A DNA stretch of 51,713 nucleotides from a virus: positions 1 through 51,713 of IMG/VR virus record IMGVR_UViG_3300034980_000806, one strand, 5' to 3'. Of the stretch, positions 17,726 through 25,663 are shown in pieces. A program made the position numbers and the translations under genes. Position 1 is the first letter of the stretch; each line of letters opens with the position of its first letter. The notes beneath the pieces were generated by a model that worked only from the letters and a program-made list of their open reading frames with translations, was not told where the DNA came from and made no database searches.

Positions 17726-18472
17726 TTATGCGTCTGCGGTCATGGCCTTGATGGCTTCCAGGCGCGCAGCCTTGTCGCCGCCAAGGTTTCCCTTGGTCTG
17801 GGGCTTTTGACCATTGGTCGTGTGGGCGCCAGTGCCTTGAGCGCCGGAGCCCTTGAGGATGTGATCGCGGTGCGGGTACTGCGAGACGAGGGTTTCGAGC
17901 GCTTCGTTGAAGTCGGCCAGTTCACCCGGGCGGGAGCGGCTGAAGATCTTCTGGCCCTGGGCGTCGTAGGCGACGACCTTGCCTTCCTCGATCTTGAAGT
18001 TGCTGCCGAAGGTGGCCTGGACCATGTCAGCAGGAACAGCCATCTTCTCGGCGATGTACTGCGAGCGGGCGAAGCTGCCGCCGATCTTCTCGGCATACAG
18101 CTGCTGCTCGAGGCCCTGCGCCTTGTTGTTGGCTTCATCCAGCTGGGTTTGGAAGGCTTTGCTGATTTCGCCCTTCACCTTCTCGATCTCGCCGGCATCC
18201 ACCAGCTTCTTGGCGTCGAGGTTGGCGACGATCTCCAGGGCTTTCTTGGCGGCCGCAGCATCTTCGATGCCTTCGAACGCCTTCGCAGTCTTCTCGAAGC
18301 CGTCCGCGCGCTCACGGTGCGACTTCGCCTCGGCATTCAGCCGGGTGATGGTGTTGCGGGTGCCGACCGCATCGAATGCGACGTCCTTGCCGTCGTCATC
18401 GGTGTAGACGGGCTTGCCATCTTCGATCACTGCGTACTGCTTGCCATCCACTTCAACGGTCTTGAGTTTCAT
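17726..18472 (-). CDS. Capsid scaffolding protein
   Basis: A 248-residue acidic, largely helical protein with a short beta N terminus (KLKTVEVDGKQYAVIEDGK), a coiled-coil middle (about 45-140) and a basic Gly-rich C-terminal tail, all typical of scaffolds that shape the procapsid. The neighbours are MuF and capsid genes. I chose ATG 18472 because the conserved-looking MKLK start follows GAGACGAG; ATG 18490 is possible and would add six residues. Confidence 0.75.
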   Translation of the reverse strand: MKLKTVEVDGKQYAVIEDGKPVYTDDDGKDVAFDAVGTRNTITRLNAEAKSHRERADGFEKTAKAFEGIEDAAAAKKALEIVANLDAKKLVDAGEIEKVKGEISKAFQTQLDEANNKAQGLEQQLYAEKIGGSFARSQYIAEKMAVPADMVQATFGSNFKIEEGKVVAYDAQGQKIFSRSRPGELADFNEALETLVSQYPHRDHILKGSGAQGTGAHTTNGQKPQTKGNLGGDKAARLEAIKAMTADA

Positions 18473-18549
18473 CTCGTCTCTCTGGGCCATCCGGCCTGTT
18501 GTTGAGCCATCCGGCCCCATTGCGCCCCGTCCATCCGAACCGCAGGCAG

Positions 18550-18574
18550 AAAAAAGCCCCGCGCTTGGCGAGGC
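18550..18574 (-). terminator. Intrinsic terminator before the scaffold gene
   Basis: The stem GCCTCGC / GCGGGGC (one G-U pair) is followed on the minus strand by TTTTTT. It lies between the MuF-like gene and the scaffold gene. Confidence 0.65.
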
Positions 18575-18583
18575 CTGCATTGC

Positions 18584-18618
18584 GCGCCACAAAATGCTGG
18601 TGTTGCGTTTCGTGGCGC
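18584..18618 (-). repeat. 35-base near-palindromic repeat, copy A (reverse orientation)
   Basis: Read on the minus strand it begins GCGCCACGAAAC and ends ATTTTGTGGCGC, with 11 variable bases between. It lies in the gap just after the MuF-like gene stop. Copies B, C and D share the same arms in the opposite orientation. Confidence 0.8.
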
Positions 18619-18622
18619 GGAA

Positions 18623-19699
18623 TTACTGGAGCCGCTCACGCAGCTCGTCGAGGGTGAGGAATTTCCCACGCTCGTTGTAGAAGTCTTCGAGCTTCAGCTT
18701 GTCCTGCCGCAGCAGCTTCCCGCGCTCCGGGCCGAGGATCTCGTCCTGGCGGGCGGCTGACTGCCTACCAAGCCATTGCGCGTAGGTTGTCTGCTGCGGC
18801 ACCTGGCCATCCATGCTTGCCCGTGTTGCCGTATCGCTGATTCCCAGTGCCAAGGCACTCTTGAGGATTGGGATCTTGGTCGATCGGCAGCAAAAGTGGA
18901 TGCGGCCTGGCCCGGCAAGCCACGGGATCTTGTGCCCGATGGGCTGATACGTGCCCAGCGTGTACGGCAGCCTGTCCCTGATACGGCAAGTGGTTGAGGT
19001 CCGGCTGTCCAGGGTGCTCAACCACTCAACGTGGCTGATGATGTCGCTGTTGGCTTCGAAAGCCCGGTCACTGGCTGTCTCGGCGGTGTGCGACACGGCA
19101 GAACGGACAACCGACTCGACCTCGCGCCGTGAACGCTGTATCAGCCCATCGGCGTACTTCTCGGCCCGGGTACCCATGATCGTTCGCACGATCTCGGGAG
19201 TTGTCTGGCCATTCACCACGCCAGCGCGCACAGCGTTGCGAATCAGCGCCTTTCGGTCTGCCTCGATGCCATCCATCCATTCGGAGAGCAGTCGCCCCTG
19301 GAATGGCCTGGCTGCGGCCTGTGCCCTCACCTGGCTGAACTGCGCCACCTGAATCGGGAACTTGGCCTGCACCAGGGCGGGCACGATCGATTCGAACAGA
19401 CTCTGCTGGAACGCGATCTCGTAGGTGGCCACGCCATCGGCCAGCGCGGTCATGGCCTGGCGAACCTGGGCGAAGGTTTCGCTGTTCAGCTGGTTGACCC
19501 GGAACAGCGCGGCATCCACGGCCGAAGCGCTAAGGTCTGTACCCAGCGCCTCGACGGCAGACACCAAAGCCGCACGCAGCTCAGCGTCGTTACCGTTCAG
19601 GATCTTGATGATCGCGACTACTTGGGCATTGCTCAACCTGGACAGGTCGACCTCATGCCCAATCAGCTCGTCAATCAGCTTCTCGTTTGCCGTCTTCAT
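18623..19699 (-). CDS. Minor head protein, MuF / SPP1 gp7 type
   Basis: This 358-residue protein ends in a MuF-type domain, with WLSTLDSRTSTTCRIRDRL and GPGRIHFCCRSTKIPI as its hallmark segments (about residues 235-290). The N-terminal two thirds are helical. MuF proteins enter the procapsid with the portal and can be ejected with DNA. The start codon overlaps the portal stop by one base. Confidence 0.8.
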   Translation of the reverse strand: MKTANEKLIDELIGHEVDLSRLSNAQVVAIIKILNGNDAELRAALVSAVEALGTDLSASAVDAALFRVNQLNSETFAQVRQAMTALADGVATYEIAFQQSLFESIVPALVQAKFPIQVAQFSQVRAQAAARPFQGRLLSEWMDGIEADRKALIRNAVRAGVVNGQTTPEIVRTIMGTRAEKYADGLIQRSRREVESVVRSAVSHTAETASDRAFEANSDIISHVEWLSTLDSRTSTTCRIRDRLPYTLGTYQPIGHKIPWLAGPGRIHFCCRSTKIPILKSALALGISDTATRASMDGQVPQQTTYAQWLGRQSAARQDEILGPERGKLLRQDKLKLEDFYNERGKFLTLDELRERLQ

Positions 19700-21078
19700 C
19701 AGATCGCCCCAAGCGCTGGGCCTTGGGAGTCAATCTTGGCCAGCTCTTCCGCCCAGTCGTATTCGTCGCTGATCACTCCGCGGCGCTGCATCTCGGCGAA
19801 CAGGGTCTCTTTCGAGATCATCCCGGCGTTGGCCATGGACACCAGGGTCGGCAGCGATAATTCTGGCATGTAGTCGACGTCGAAGTTGCCGCGCATCTCG
19901 ACGCTGCCGCCATCACTCAGGCCGCGATACTCGGCCATGTACTGGAGCAGTTGACCAAGGCAGTCGGCGAACTGGTGCGCCATGCGCGCCAGCGGGGAAA
20001 GCTCCTGAGCGGCCTCTTCTTCGGCCTGGGTGGCGGTCTTCGTCGTGGACTTGTCCGGGGTGAGCAGCTTGGCGCCGGCCATGCGCATCTCATCCAGCAA
20101 GTCCTGAAGCGCAGTGCGCCCGGACTCGACGGCCTTGCCGGTGTGCTCGACGTACTTGAGGTCGCCGTCCTTGGGCAGGTCGGTCAGCGAGCCGGTGCCC
20201 ACCTTGAACTCAGGCGGTACCGGCTTTCCTTGGTTGTCGTACAGCGGCTGCACGCCGATGCGCGCCAGGATCGGAACCCGAATGACGTGCAGGATGTTGT
20301 CCTGGTCGCTCTGGCTCTGCCAGTGCTTGACGTTCAAGTGGGCCAGCTCGAGCAGTGGCGGCTTGGCCGTCATAAAGCCTGTGCGGCCGGTGTAGAAGGT
20401 GACCAGGGGAATGTGGTCCAGGCTGGTGACGCCTTCCTCATGGATTGCCCAGGCGCCACCCTTTTTAGGTGCGCGATACGTCCACCAAAGCCCAGGCTCA
20501 AGAACCCGAATCTGTAGCACGCTCTTAACCCCGAACTCTCCGTGCTCCTCTTCGATCATTTCGAGGTAGCGGAAGTGGGTTAGGACTCCCCCGCTGGACT
20601 TCCAGCCAATGACTTGCTCAGGCTTCACCAACACGACATAGGGGCGAACGCCAGAGGCCTTCTCTTCTGCCCGCGTGCGCCCAGCCTGCACAGCCGGGTG
20701 ATCAACCAGCGCATGGCACAGACCATGGCTCAGGCCGCTGCGGAAGAACTCTACGGCCCAGTTGTTCAGGTCATTGCCAGCCAGGTCGATGTCGACGGCC
20801 ATTTCGGCAATCTCTGGCGGCACGTCATCGCCAACCTGCAGCGGCTCGGCGAATACGCGAGAGGTCATGTTGCCGACCGTCTCGGAATAGGCCGGGAGCA
20901 GCGTGGACTGGGCCAGTCGGTCCTTGTAGACGTCTTCGTCCTCAGCTGGATACCGGGGCAGCAGCTTTTGTCCAGCAGCCCGCATCGCCAGCGTTCCGCC
21001 CATGAGCGGCGAAATCACCGCCCAGTATCGGCGCATCTCGTCGACAGCTGGCAGGGTGAAGCTCGGGTTATCGCTCAT
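19699..21078 (-). CDS. Portal protein (DUF4055-like)
   Basis: This 459-residue protein matches the DUF4055 portal group: YPAEDEDVYKDRLAQSTLLP, VLVKPEQVIGWK, and the C-terminal ELSLPTLVSMANAGMISKET helix. It forms the dodecameric ring through which DNA is packaged. The order terS-terL-portal-MuF is standard. There is no sign of a protease fusion. Confidence 0.85.
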   Translation of the reverse strand: MSDNPSFTLPAVDEMRRYWAVISPLMGGTLAMRAAGQKLLPRYPAEDEDVYKDRLAQSTLLPAYSETVGNMTSRVFAEPLQVGDDVPPEIAEMAVDIDLAGNDLNNWAVEFFRSGLSHGLCHALVDHPAVQAGRTRAEEKASGVRPYVVLVKPEQVIGWKSSGGVLTHFRYLEMIEEEHGEFGVKSVLQIRVLEPGLWWTYRAPKKGGAWAIHEEGVTSLDHIPLVTFYTGRTGFMTAKPPLLELAHLNVKHWQSQSDQDNILHVIRVPILARIGVQPLYDNQGKPVPPEFKVGTGSLTDLPKDGDLKYVEHTGKAVESGRTALQDLLDEMRMAGAKLLTPDKSTTKTATQAEEEAAQELSPLARMAHQFADCLGQLLQYMAEYRGLSDGGSVEMRGNFDVDYMPELSLPTLVSMANAGMISKETLFAEMQRRGVISDEYDWAEELAKIDSQGPALGAI

Positions 21079-21080
21079 GC

Positions 21081-22406
21081 TTACATTCTCAGGGATTGGG
21101 TCGTGGTCATGTCCACGTTGATCGGGTAGCGCTTGGCAATGAAGTAGCCGGCGGCGTCGTTCATGTGGTCATGACCCTTCTTCGGGTCTTTGTCCGGATC
21201 GCCGTGCTTGTCGTAGGTCTGACGCTCAAGGCACAGCGTCAGCTGTGGGCACTGGTCCATGTTGACCTTAAGTCGGCGCTCTCCGTAGCTGTTCAGCAGC
21301 ATGGCGTTGACCGAGTTCACCCGGTCTTTGACGCTCGGGTTCTGCGTGTCCACGATCACCGTGAATCCAGCTTTGCGCAGCAGGGACAGGTCAGACTCGC
21401 TGGCGTTCTTGCTGCTGGTGTTCTGGCCGCTGGCATCGGGGTAGACCGCGATACCGTGCCCAGGGAAGCGCGCCTTGATCTTCTCGATCATCTCCGGCGT
21501 GTCGCGCACCGAGTGGAACTCATCCAGGGCCAGGGGCAGGCCATCGCGAACGACATAGACCACTGCGGCCATCTTCATGACGTTGAAGTCCATGCCGATG
21601 TGCAGGGCCTCGCCAGGCTTGATGCGCTCGCTGGTGCGGCTCTCGCTGCGGCTGAAGGTGTAGTAGACGACACCGGCATAGTTCTCGAAGCTGGCCTCGT
21701 ACTCCTGCCGGAAGGTGCGCGGGTCCATCTTGCGGCGCGCCGCATCCAGCTCCTCAGCCGGGACGTTGCCGCCCTGCAGCGAGGTGTAGAGCCAGCTCTT
21801 GTGGTCAGGCTCGCCGTCTGGCTGACCATCACGGTAGGTGTCGAAGCAGTGGTTGAAGCCCTTGGGGGTGCCGATACGTAACGCATGGCCGCCCTTGCAC
21901 TTGCCGACACCAGGTATCACGTACTCGCAGGTCGACAGCATCGGACGCAGGACTTCTTCCCAGGCCGCCCACTTGCAGTCCGCCCATTCGTCCACCAGAA
22001 CGAAGAAGAGGCCGGAGCCGCGCAGGTCGTCGTAGTTCTCCAGGCCCACGCAGCGGATCAGGTGTCCGCTCTTAAGCGTGATCAGCATGTCTGACTCGTT
22101 CGGCTTGCAGTCCCGCCACTCTCGGGGGATAGCCTGCTTCAGTCGGCGCCAGAACACCCGGCGGGCCTGCTTTTGCGTCGGGGCCGCGTACCAGATCTCA
22201 TCCTCTACGCTCACGCCCCACTCTGCAGCCAGGCGGGCCGCACGGCGCATCTCAGCCTTGCCGAGGAAGGTCTTGCCGAACCGGCGACCGCACACCGCGT
22301 CACGGAAGCGCGCGTTACGCTGGAAGCCCCACACGTAGATGTTCGCCTGCTTTGGCGTCAGCTTGACCGGCGCCTCATAGGTACGGGGTAGCGGGGACAT
22401 TCTCAT
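21081..22406 (-). CDS. Terminase large subunit
   Basis: The packaging motor of about 441 residues. It has an N-terminal ATPase with Walker A GRRFGKT and Walker B VLVDEWAD, a coupling segment (LRIGTPKG), and a C-terminal RNase H-like nuclease with acidic residues in IGMDFNV, YPDASG and DHMNDAAG. ATG 22406 is chosen (GGAG four bases upstream); ATG 22400 two codons later is equally possible. It overlaps the small terminase gene by about 30 bases. Confidence 0.9.
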   Translation of the reverse strand: MRMSPLPRTYEAPVKLTPKQANIYVWGFQRNARFRDAVCGRRFGKTFLGKAEMRRAARLAAEWGVSVEDEIWYAAPTQKQARRVFWRRLKQAIPREWRDCKPNESDMLITLKSGHLIRCVGLENYDDLRGSGLFFVLVDEWADCKWAAWEEVLRPMLSTCEYVIPGVGKCKGGHALRIGTPKGFNHCFDTYRDGQPDGEPDHKSWLYTSLQGGNVPAEELDAARRKMDPRTFRQEYEASFENYAGVVYYTFSRSESRTSERIKPGEALHIGMDFNVMKMAAVVYVVRDGLPLALDEFHSVRDTPEMIEKIKARFPGHGIAVYPDASGQNTSSKNASESDLSLLRKAGFTVIVDTQNPSVKDRVNSVNAMLLNSYGERRLKVNMDQCPQLTLCLERQTYDKHGDPDKDPKKGHDHMNDAAGYFIAKRYPINVDMTTTQSLRM

Positions 22407-22851
22407 CAGGCTCCAGCTTGTACTCAGCAACGGCGTGCTGCTGGTCCGCCTGGGAGCCCAGGGGTTTTTCGGGTTCGAGTTTGCGGTTCACATATACATC
22501 ACCGACCTCTTTGGCCGCCTGCTCCAGCAACTGGGCGGTCAGGGCCATGTTCTTCATGTTCTCGGCCCTCTCGGCCATTCGCCCCAGCACACGAAGCCGA
22601 AACGCTCGGTTGGCGATCGGTATCTCAGCCGTCTCCTCGCGGAAGCGCTTGCGGGTGTCTTCGAACAGGGTTACCCAGCGCTTGGCCAGGTCACGCCCAG
22701 CACGCTTGGTCGGGTCGTGCGCCTCACACTTCTGCCGGGTAACCTCAAGGCCGAATTCTTCTCGGACGGCTGCCGCGACTTGCGAGGGGGTATCGAAACA
22801 GGCCAGGGCCTGAACGATGAAGGCTTTCACCTCGTTGCTCAGGGCCGCCAT
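22375..22851 (-). CDS. Terminase small subunit (DUF2280-like)
   Basis: This 158-residue protein has an N-terminal helix-turn-helix region (TPSQVAAAVREEFGLEVTRQ) followed by helices, as in DUF2280 small terminases. It should recognise the packaging site and load the large subunit. It lies directly before and overlaps the large terminase gene. Confidence 0.8.
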   Translation of the reverse strand: MAALSNEVKAFIVQALACFDTPSQVAAAVREEFGLEVTRQKCEAHDPTKRAGRDLAKRWVTLFEDTRKRFREETAEIPIANRAFRLRVLGRMAERAENMKNMALTAQLLEQAAKEVGDVYVNRKLEPEKPLGSQADQQHAVAEYKLEPDENVPATPYL

Positions 22852-22882
22852 AGGTTTTCATCCGTCGTGGGTCTGTCAGGGG

Positions 22883-23506
22883 TCAGGCAGACTTGAGCAG
22901 ACAGGTTCCGCAGGCCCTCGAAATGTTGATCTTGGCCACCTCAGGCGGCCGGCTTGCAGCGTCGATCAGCTGCTGTACGTCGTGGCTGGCACCGTAGCGG
23001 CGAACCACACCGACGAACTCCTCCACATCGTGGCCACGCAGCGTCAGGCTGGGCAGCCCGTCCTGGGTGAACTTCGGCGCGCCGTACTGATCGAGCTTCT
23101 GGGCAATGTGGTACAGCTCATGTTCGATGAGGGCGCAGAACTCGGTGTCGGAGCACTGGGAGCAGTAATCCGCAGCGAGGGTGATGACGAAGCCCGGCAC
23201 CTCGCCGAACCAGTCGATCATCTGCTGCTCTTGCCTGGCCTTCTGCCACCCGCCAGTTCGAAACATCACAGCCTCGGCCTGGCCTACCACGGTTCGACCT
23301 TGCTTCTCGAAGCAGGCAGACGCCCACAGGAAGCGTAGCGGCGCGTCGATCAGGTGCGCGTGGTCAGGGTTGTGCAGCTCGCCACTCTCGCTGAGGATCG
23401 CTGCCTGTACCCATTCGCCCACCTCGGGCGCTGGCTGAAGCCTGGTTCCGAGCATCGATAGCTCGGTCAGCTCAAGGAGATCAGCCGGAGGAACTGGCCT
23501 TTCCAT
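22883..23506 (-). CDS. Phage metallopeptidase-like protein (HExxH)
   Basis: This 207-residue protein has a zinc-peptidase motif HELYH (residues 129-133; His129, Glu130, His133), with several cysteines before it (CSQCSDTEFC). It resembles the phage putative metallopeptidase domain family. It lies just after the proteasome-like gene and before small terminase, so two candidate proteases are adjacent. The substrate is unknown; prohead maturation or host-factor cleavage are possible. ATG 23506 is chosen with GAGGA about ten bases upstream; a TTG three codons earlier is less likely. Confidence 0.7.
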   Translation of the reverse strand: MERPVPPADLLELTELSMLGTRLQPAPEVGEWVQAAILSESGELHNPDHAHLIDAPLRFLWASACFEKQGRTVVGQAEAVMFRTGGWQKARQEQQMIDWFGEVPGFVITLAADYCSQCSDTEFCALIEHELYHIAQKLDQYGAPKFTQDGLPSLTLRGHDVEEFVGVVRRYGASHDVQQLIDAASRPPEVAKINISRACGTCLLKSA

Positions 23507-23933
23507 GCTGGTCAATCCTCATAGTCCGAACCTTGCCGCCGGTGTAAATATCCCGCTTCATCGCGGCGCGCACAGCCTCTTCGGCACTTGCGCCCATGTC
23601 CATTGCTGCCAGGGCATAGGCCGAGCCGCTGCCGATCGCGTCAGGGTTGGCCGGGTCGAGGTCCTGCCGCCATACGCCGGTCTTGTCGTCATGGCCTACC
23701 ATCTGCAGCCTGCCGCCATCCACCACGTAGCCCGAGCACTCGACAGGCACCGGCGATGGCGTGCCGAAGTAGGCCGCAATCAGGGCCTTCTCGTCACACA
23801 CGGCACCGGATAGGAAGAAGCTGACGCCATCCACGACGGTGAGCTTTTGGCAATCATCGGAAACGATGGAGCCACTGCGGGTCTGGCGGGAGTCGTAGGC
23901 AATCACGCCATCCTTGTAGGCGATGGTGGTCAT
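23481..23933 (-). CDS. HslV / proteasome beta-like N-terminal Thr hydrolase
   Basis: This 150-residue protein has the proteasome beta / HslV pattern: after Met removal, an N-terminal Thr (MTTIAYKDGVIAYDSRQT), Asp14, Lys30 (DDCQKL) and GSGSAYALAAM corresponding to the HslV GSGG-AL-A segment. Thr would act as nucleophile in a self-compartmented peptidase ring. No ATPase partner (HslU-like) is seen nearby, so it may use a host unfoldase or work alone. Its end overlaps the metallopeptidase gene by 26 bases or more. Confidence 0.75.
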   Translation of the reverse strand: MTTIAYKDGVIAYDSRQTRSGSIVSDDCQKLTVVDGVSFFLSGAVCDEKALIAAYFGTPSPVPVECSGYVVDGGRLQMVGHDDKTGVWRQDLDPANPDAIGSGSAYALAAMDMGASAEEAVRAAMKRDIYTGGKVRTMRIDQHGKASSSG

Positions 23934-24094
23934 TCAGGATGAACCTCGATCTTGATGCCGCGCCCTACCCAGTAGCTGATACGCTCCGGGCATGGTTCGC
24001 GACCGGTAATCTGTGCAACGGCGAGGATGCCGGCCAGGTAGCATTTGAGCCACCAGCGATGGCGGAAAACGATGCGTGCGGATACCGATGCCAT
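23930..24094 (-). CDS. Small membrane-type protein, 54 residues
   Basis: This short gene ends in a four-base overlap (ATGA) with the HslV-like gene. The product has a basic N terminus and a hydrophobic stretch (WWLKCYLAGILAVAQITG). I do not recognise it. Translational coupling with the next gene is likely. Confidence 0.6.
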   Translation of the reverse strand: MASVSARIVFRHRWWLKCYLAGILAVAQITGREPCPERISYWVGRGIKIEVHPE

Positions 24095-24143
24095 ATCACT
24101 GCCCTGGCGCCTCTGAACGGCGCATAACGACCTTTGAGATTGG

Positions 24144-24434
24144 CTAGACGCCCTTACGACTCATCCCATAGCCATCGACCATGGGGGTGCTGAGGCGCTG
24201 ACCAGAGATAACCTCGCCCAGGCTCAGCCCATGGCGCGAACGGCTGGACTCGATTCCATCGGCCTGATCCTTGGCGACCAGAGCATCAGCCACCAGATCT
24301 GCCTGTTGGCCGTTATCGAACTCCCCCACCGCTACGGATGAGGCACCTTGGGCGCCGCCCTCGCTTGCGCCGTCAAGGGCATAGCGGGTAACGATGTAGC
24401 GGGTAACCGGGCGAACTTGGCATTCGGTCTTCAT
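24144..24434 (-). CDS. Unknown phage protein, 96 residues
   Basis: The ATG follows GGAG by seven bases. The product begins KTECQVRPVTRYIVTRYAL and then has an acidic helical part (LVADALVAKDQADG). A longer reading upstream would run through repeat copy B and has no ribosome-binding site, so I reject it. The function is unknown. Confidence 0.6.
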   Translation of the reverse strand: MKTECQVRPVTRYIVTRYALDGASEGGAQGASSVAVGEFDNGQQADLVADALVAKDQADGIESSRSRHGLSLGEVISGQRLSTPMVDGYGMSRKGV

Positions 24435-24472
24435 GGGGATTCTCCGGCCTGCGCACAGGCTGAGTTGATGGC

Positions 24473-24507
24473 GCGCCACGAAACGGCGCATCTCGATTTT
24501 GTGGCGC
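24473..24507 (+). repeat. 35-base near-palindromic repeat, copy B
   Basis: Arms GCGCCAC / GTGGCGC with the inner GAAAC and GATTTT segments are identical or nearly so to copies A, C and D. It lies in the gap between the holin gene and the next late gene. Confidence 0.8.
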
Positions 24508-24510
24508 TGG

Positions 24511-24843
24511 CTATTCAGCCTTGCGGCTGGGCAACTTGAAATCGGTAACGCGGTCGGCAATGTTGCGCACCTTCTCGACACCGAGGAAGCCGACCCATCC
24601 ACCTACGAACGTGGACATGCTCTGCGGCAGGCCGAAGAACTCCAGGCCGCTGATGATCGTCAGGGTCAGGCCGCCGCAGATCGCACCCTCGACCAGCATC
24701 TGGCGACGGGTGCCACCTCCGTAGGTGATTCGCAGAACAGCCATGGCGCAGGAAAGGCCTGCCGCGTACAGGAGGGGCGAATGCTGGCTCAACCACGCAA
24801 GAGCAATCGCCCAGGTGTCTGGTTTGTCTGGCATGTTGGACAT
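24511..24843 (-). CDS. Holin (lambda S-like family), possible dual start
   Basis: This 110-residue protein has three likely membrane segments (about 11-33, 50-64 and 68-84), with the PDKPDTWA start, GLPQSMSTFVGG and FLGVEKVRNIADR segments of lambda-family holins. It would open the inner membrane for the endolysin. Two Met codons (1 and 4, MSNMPDK) recall the dual start that makes holin and antiholin in lambda S. It lies in the promoter-proximal end of the late operon, far from endolysin and spanins. Confidence 0.8.
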   Translation of the reverse strand: MSNMPDKPDTWAIALAWLSQHSPLLYAAGLSCAMAVLRITYGGGTRRQMLVEGAICGGLTLTIISGLEFFGLPQSMSTFVGGWVGFLGVEKVRNIADRVTDFKLPSRKAE

Positions 24844-24872
24844 ACTCGATATCCCCTGAGGGGCGGCAATAA

Positions 24873-24907
24873 GAAAAGGCCCGGTAAGACCCTATTGAGG
24901 GCCGGGC
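24873..24907 (-). terminator. Intrinsic terminator before the holin
   Basis: Stem GCCCGG / CCGGGC with inner CCC / GGG pairing is followed on the minus strand by TTTT. It lies between the tRNA-like gene and the holin, so late transcripts must read through it. Confidence 0.65.
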
Positions 24908-24935
24908 AAACGTGCGGAGCAGCACATAACGAAAT

Positions 24936-25009
24936 TGGAGCGGGCAGAGGGAATCGAACCCTTCTCTGCTCAGCTTGGAAGGCTGGCGGCAAACCTTCTG
25001 CTTGCCCGC
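24936..25009 (-). tRNA. tRNA-Gly (anticodon TCC), atypical
   Basis: This is a 74-base cloverleaf with encoded CCA: acceptor GCGGGCA / TGCCCGC, discriminator T (as in bacterial tRNA-Gly), anticodon loop CTTCCAA (TCC) and T loop TTCGATT. The D stem is only three pairs with a loose D loop, and mismatches close the anticodon (C-A) and T stems (A-C), so it may be degenerate or phage-adapted. The 206 bases on its 5' side (25010-25215) hold no gene I can support. Confidence 0.7.
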
Positions 25010-25215
25010 TTTGTGTGGGTCTTTCCCCACCTGTCAGCCGAAGACCATCCCAGCGCTGGCACCCAAACTGCACCAGTCTCGCCGATCAAGTCTCGCGCCA
25101 CCCACCAGCACAGTGAGGGAATGGATGCGCGGGCTGCCGGTGTTTTTCCGTACACCACACTACCGGCTAGCAGTGTCCAGGCGTTCCCGTTAGGGCTGCC
25201 CTGGCTGCAGTTGCG

Positions 25216-25455
25216 TCAGGAAGCTGGGGAGATGTCCACGTAGTAGGCCTTGCCAACCTCAAGCTTCTCGGCTACCTCGGTGACGATCCCGGCGCGGAAG
25301 TGGCCATATGGCGTGTACTTCCCGTAGATCGAATCCTCGGTGGCGGGGTCGCTGGAGTAGACGGCGCCGAACTGGACAGTGCAGAGCTGGCCCTGGCTGT
25401 GTTCGTTCGGGGTCACTTCGTGGCAGATCATTTTGCAGCGCATGCGATTGAGCAT
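25216..25455 (-). CDS. Conserved-looking phage protein, 79 residues
   Basis: It is the first protein gene of the late operon after the promoter and its terminators. The product (KMICHEVTPNEHSQGQLCTV, GHFRAGIVTEVAEKLEVGK) is beta-rich and without motifs I can name. Similar small proteins occur in Pseudomonas phages, but no role is known to me. Confidence 0.6.
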   Translation of the reverse strand: MLNRMRCKMICHEVTPNEHSQGQLCTVQFGAVYSSDPATEDSIYGKYTPYGHFRAGIVTEVAEKLEVGKAYYVDISPAS

Positions 25456-25510
25456 AATTGGCTCTCCAGGTGAAGCAGGTTGGCCTATCAGTCTTTCGCC
25501 TGCTGGAAAC

Positions 25511-25535
25511 GAAAATCCCGGCGCTCGGCCGGGAC
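25511..25535 (-). terminator. Second intrinsic terminator of the late leader
   Basis: Seven-base-pair stem TCCCGGC / GCCGGGA is followed on the minus strand by TTTTC. A third hairpin (GGCCC / GGGCC, 25542-25557) lies between this and the first terminator. Confidence 0.75.
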
Positions 25536-25557
25536 TCTTGAGGCCCTCATGGGGCCA

Positions 25558-25582
25558 ATAAAAAACCCGGCACTTGGCCGGG
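25558..25582 (-). terminator. First intrinsic terminator, about 40 bases into the late transcript
   Basis: Stem CCCGGC / GCCGGG with loop ACTTG is followed on the minus strand by TTTTTT. Its closeness to the late promoter is typical of a Q-antiterminated tR'. Confidence 0.8.
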
Positions 25583-25628
25583 CTTTAGTGGTCACTCCTC
25601 AACTAGCGCAGGAATGACAGGATGGGTG

Positions 25629-25658
25629 AATATTCGGCGAAGCGGCATGTCATGTCAA
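25629..25658 (-). promoter_or_regulatory. Late promoter (lambda pR'-like)
   Basis: On the minus strand a perfect TTGACA is separated by 18 bases from AATATT, just downstream of the stop of the candidate Q gene. Transcription would begin near 25622 and meet terminators within about 40-110 bases. Sequence-only prediction, strongly supported by context. Confidence 0.65.
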
Positions 25659-25663
25659 GCGAT

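Noticed and set aside
17162-18505. Plus-strand open frame of 447 residues across capsid and scaffold genes
   Set aside because: Shadow of two well supported structural genes; no ribosome site and no recognisable fold.
24434-24602. Upstream extension of the 96-residue late gene through repeat copy B
   Set aside because: No ribosome site for the longer start, whereas the inner ATG has GGAG at proper distance.
25010-25215. Second tRNA upstream of the tRNA-Gly-like gene
   Set aside because: No T-loop (TTCGA) or clover-leaf pairing was found in this gap.
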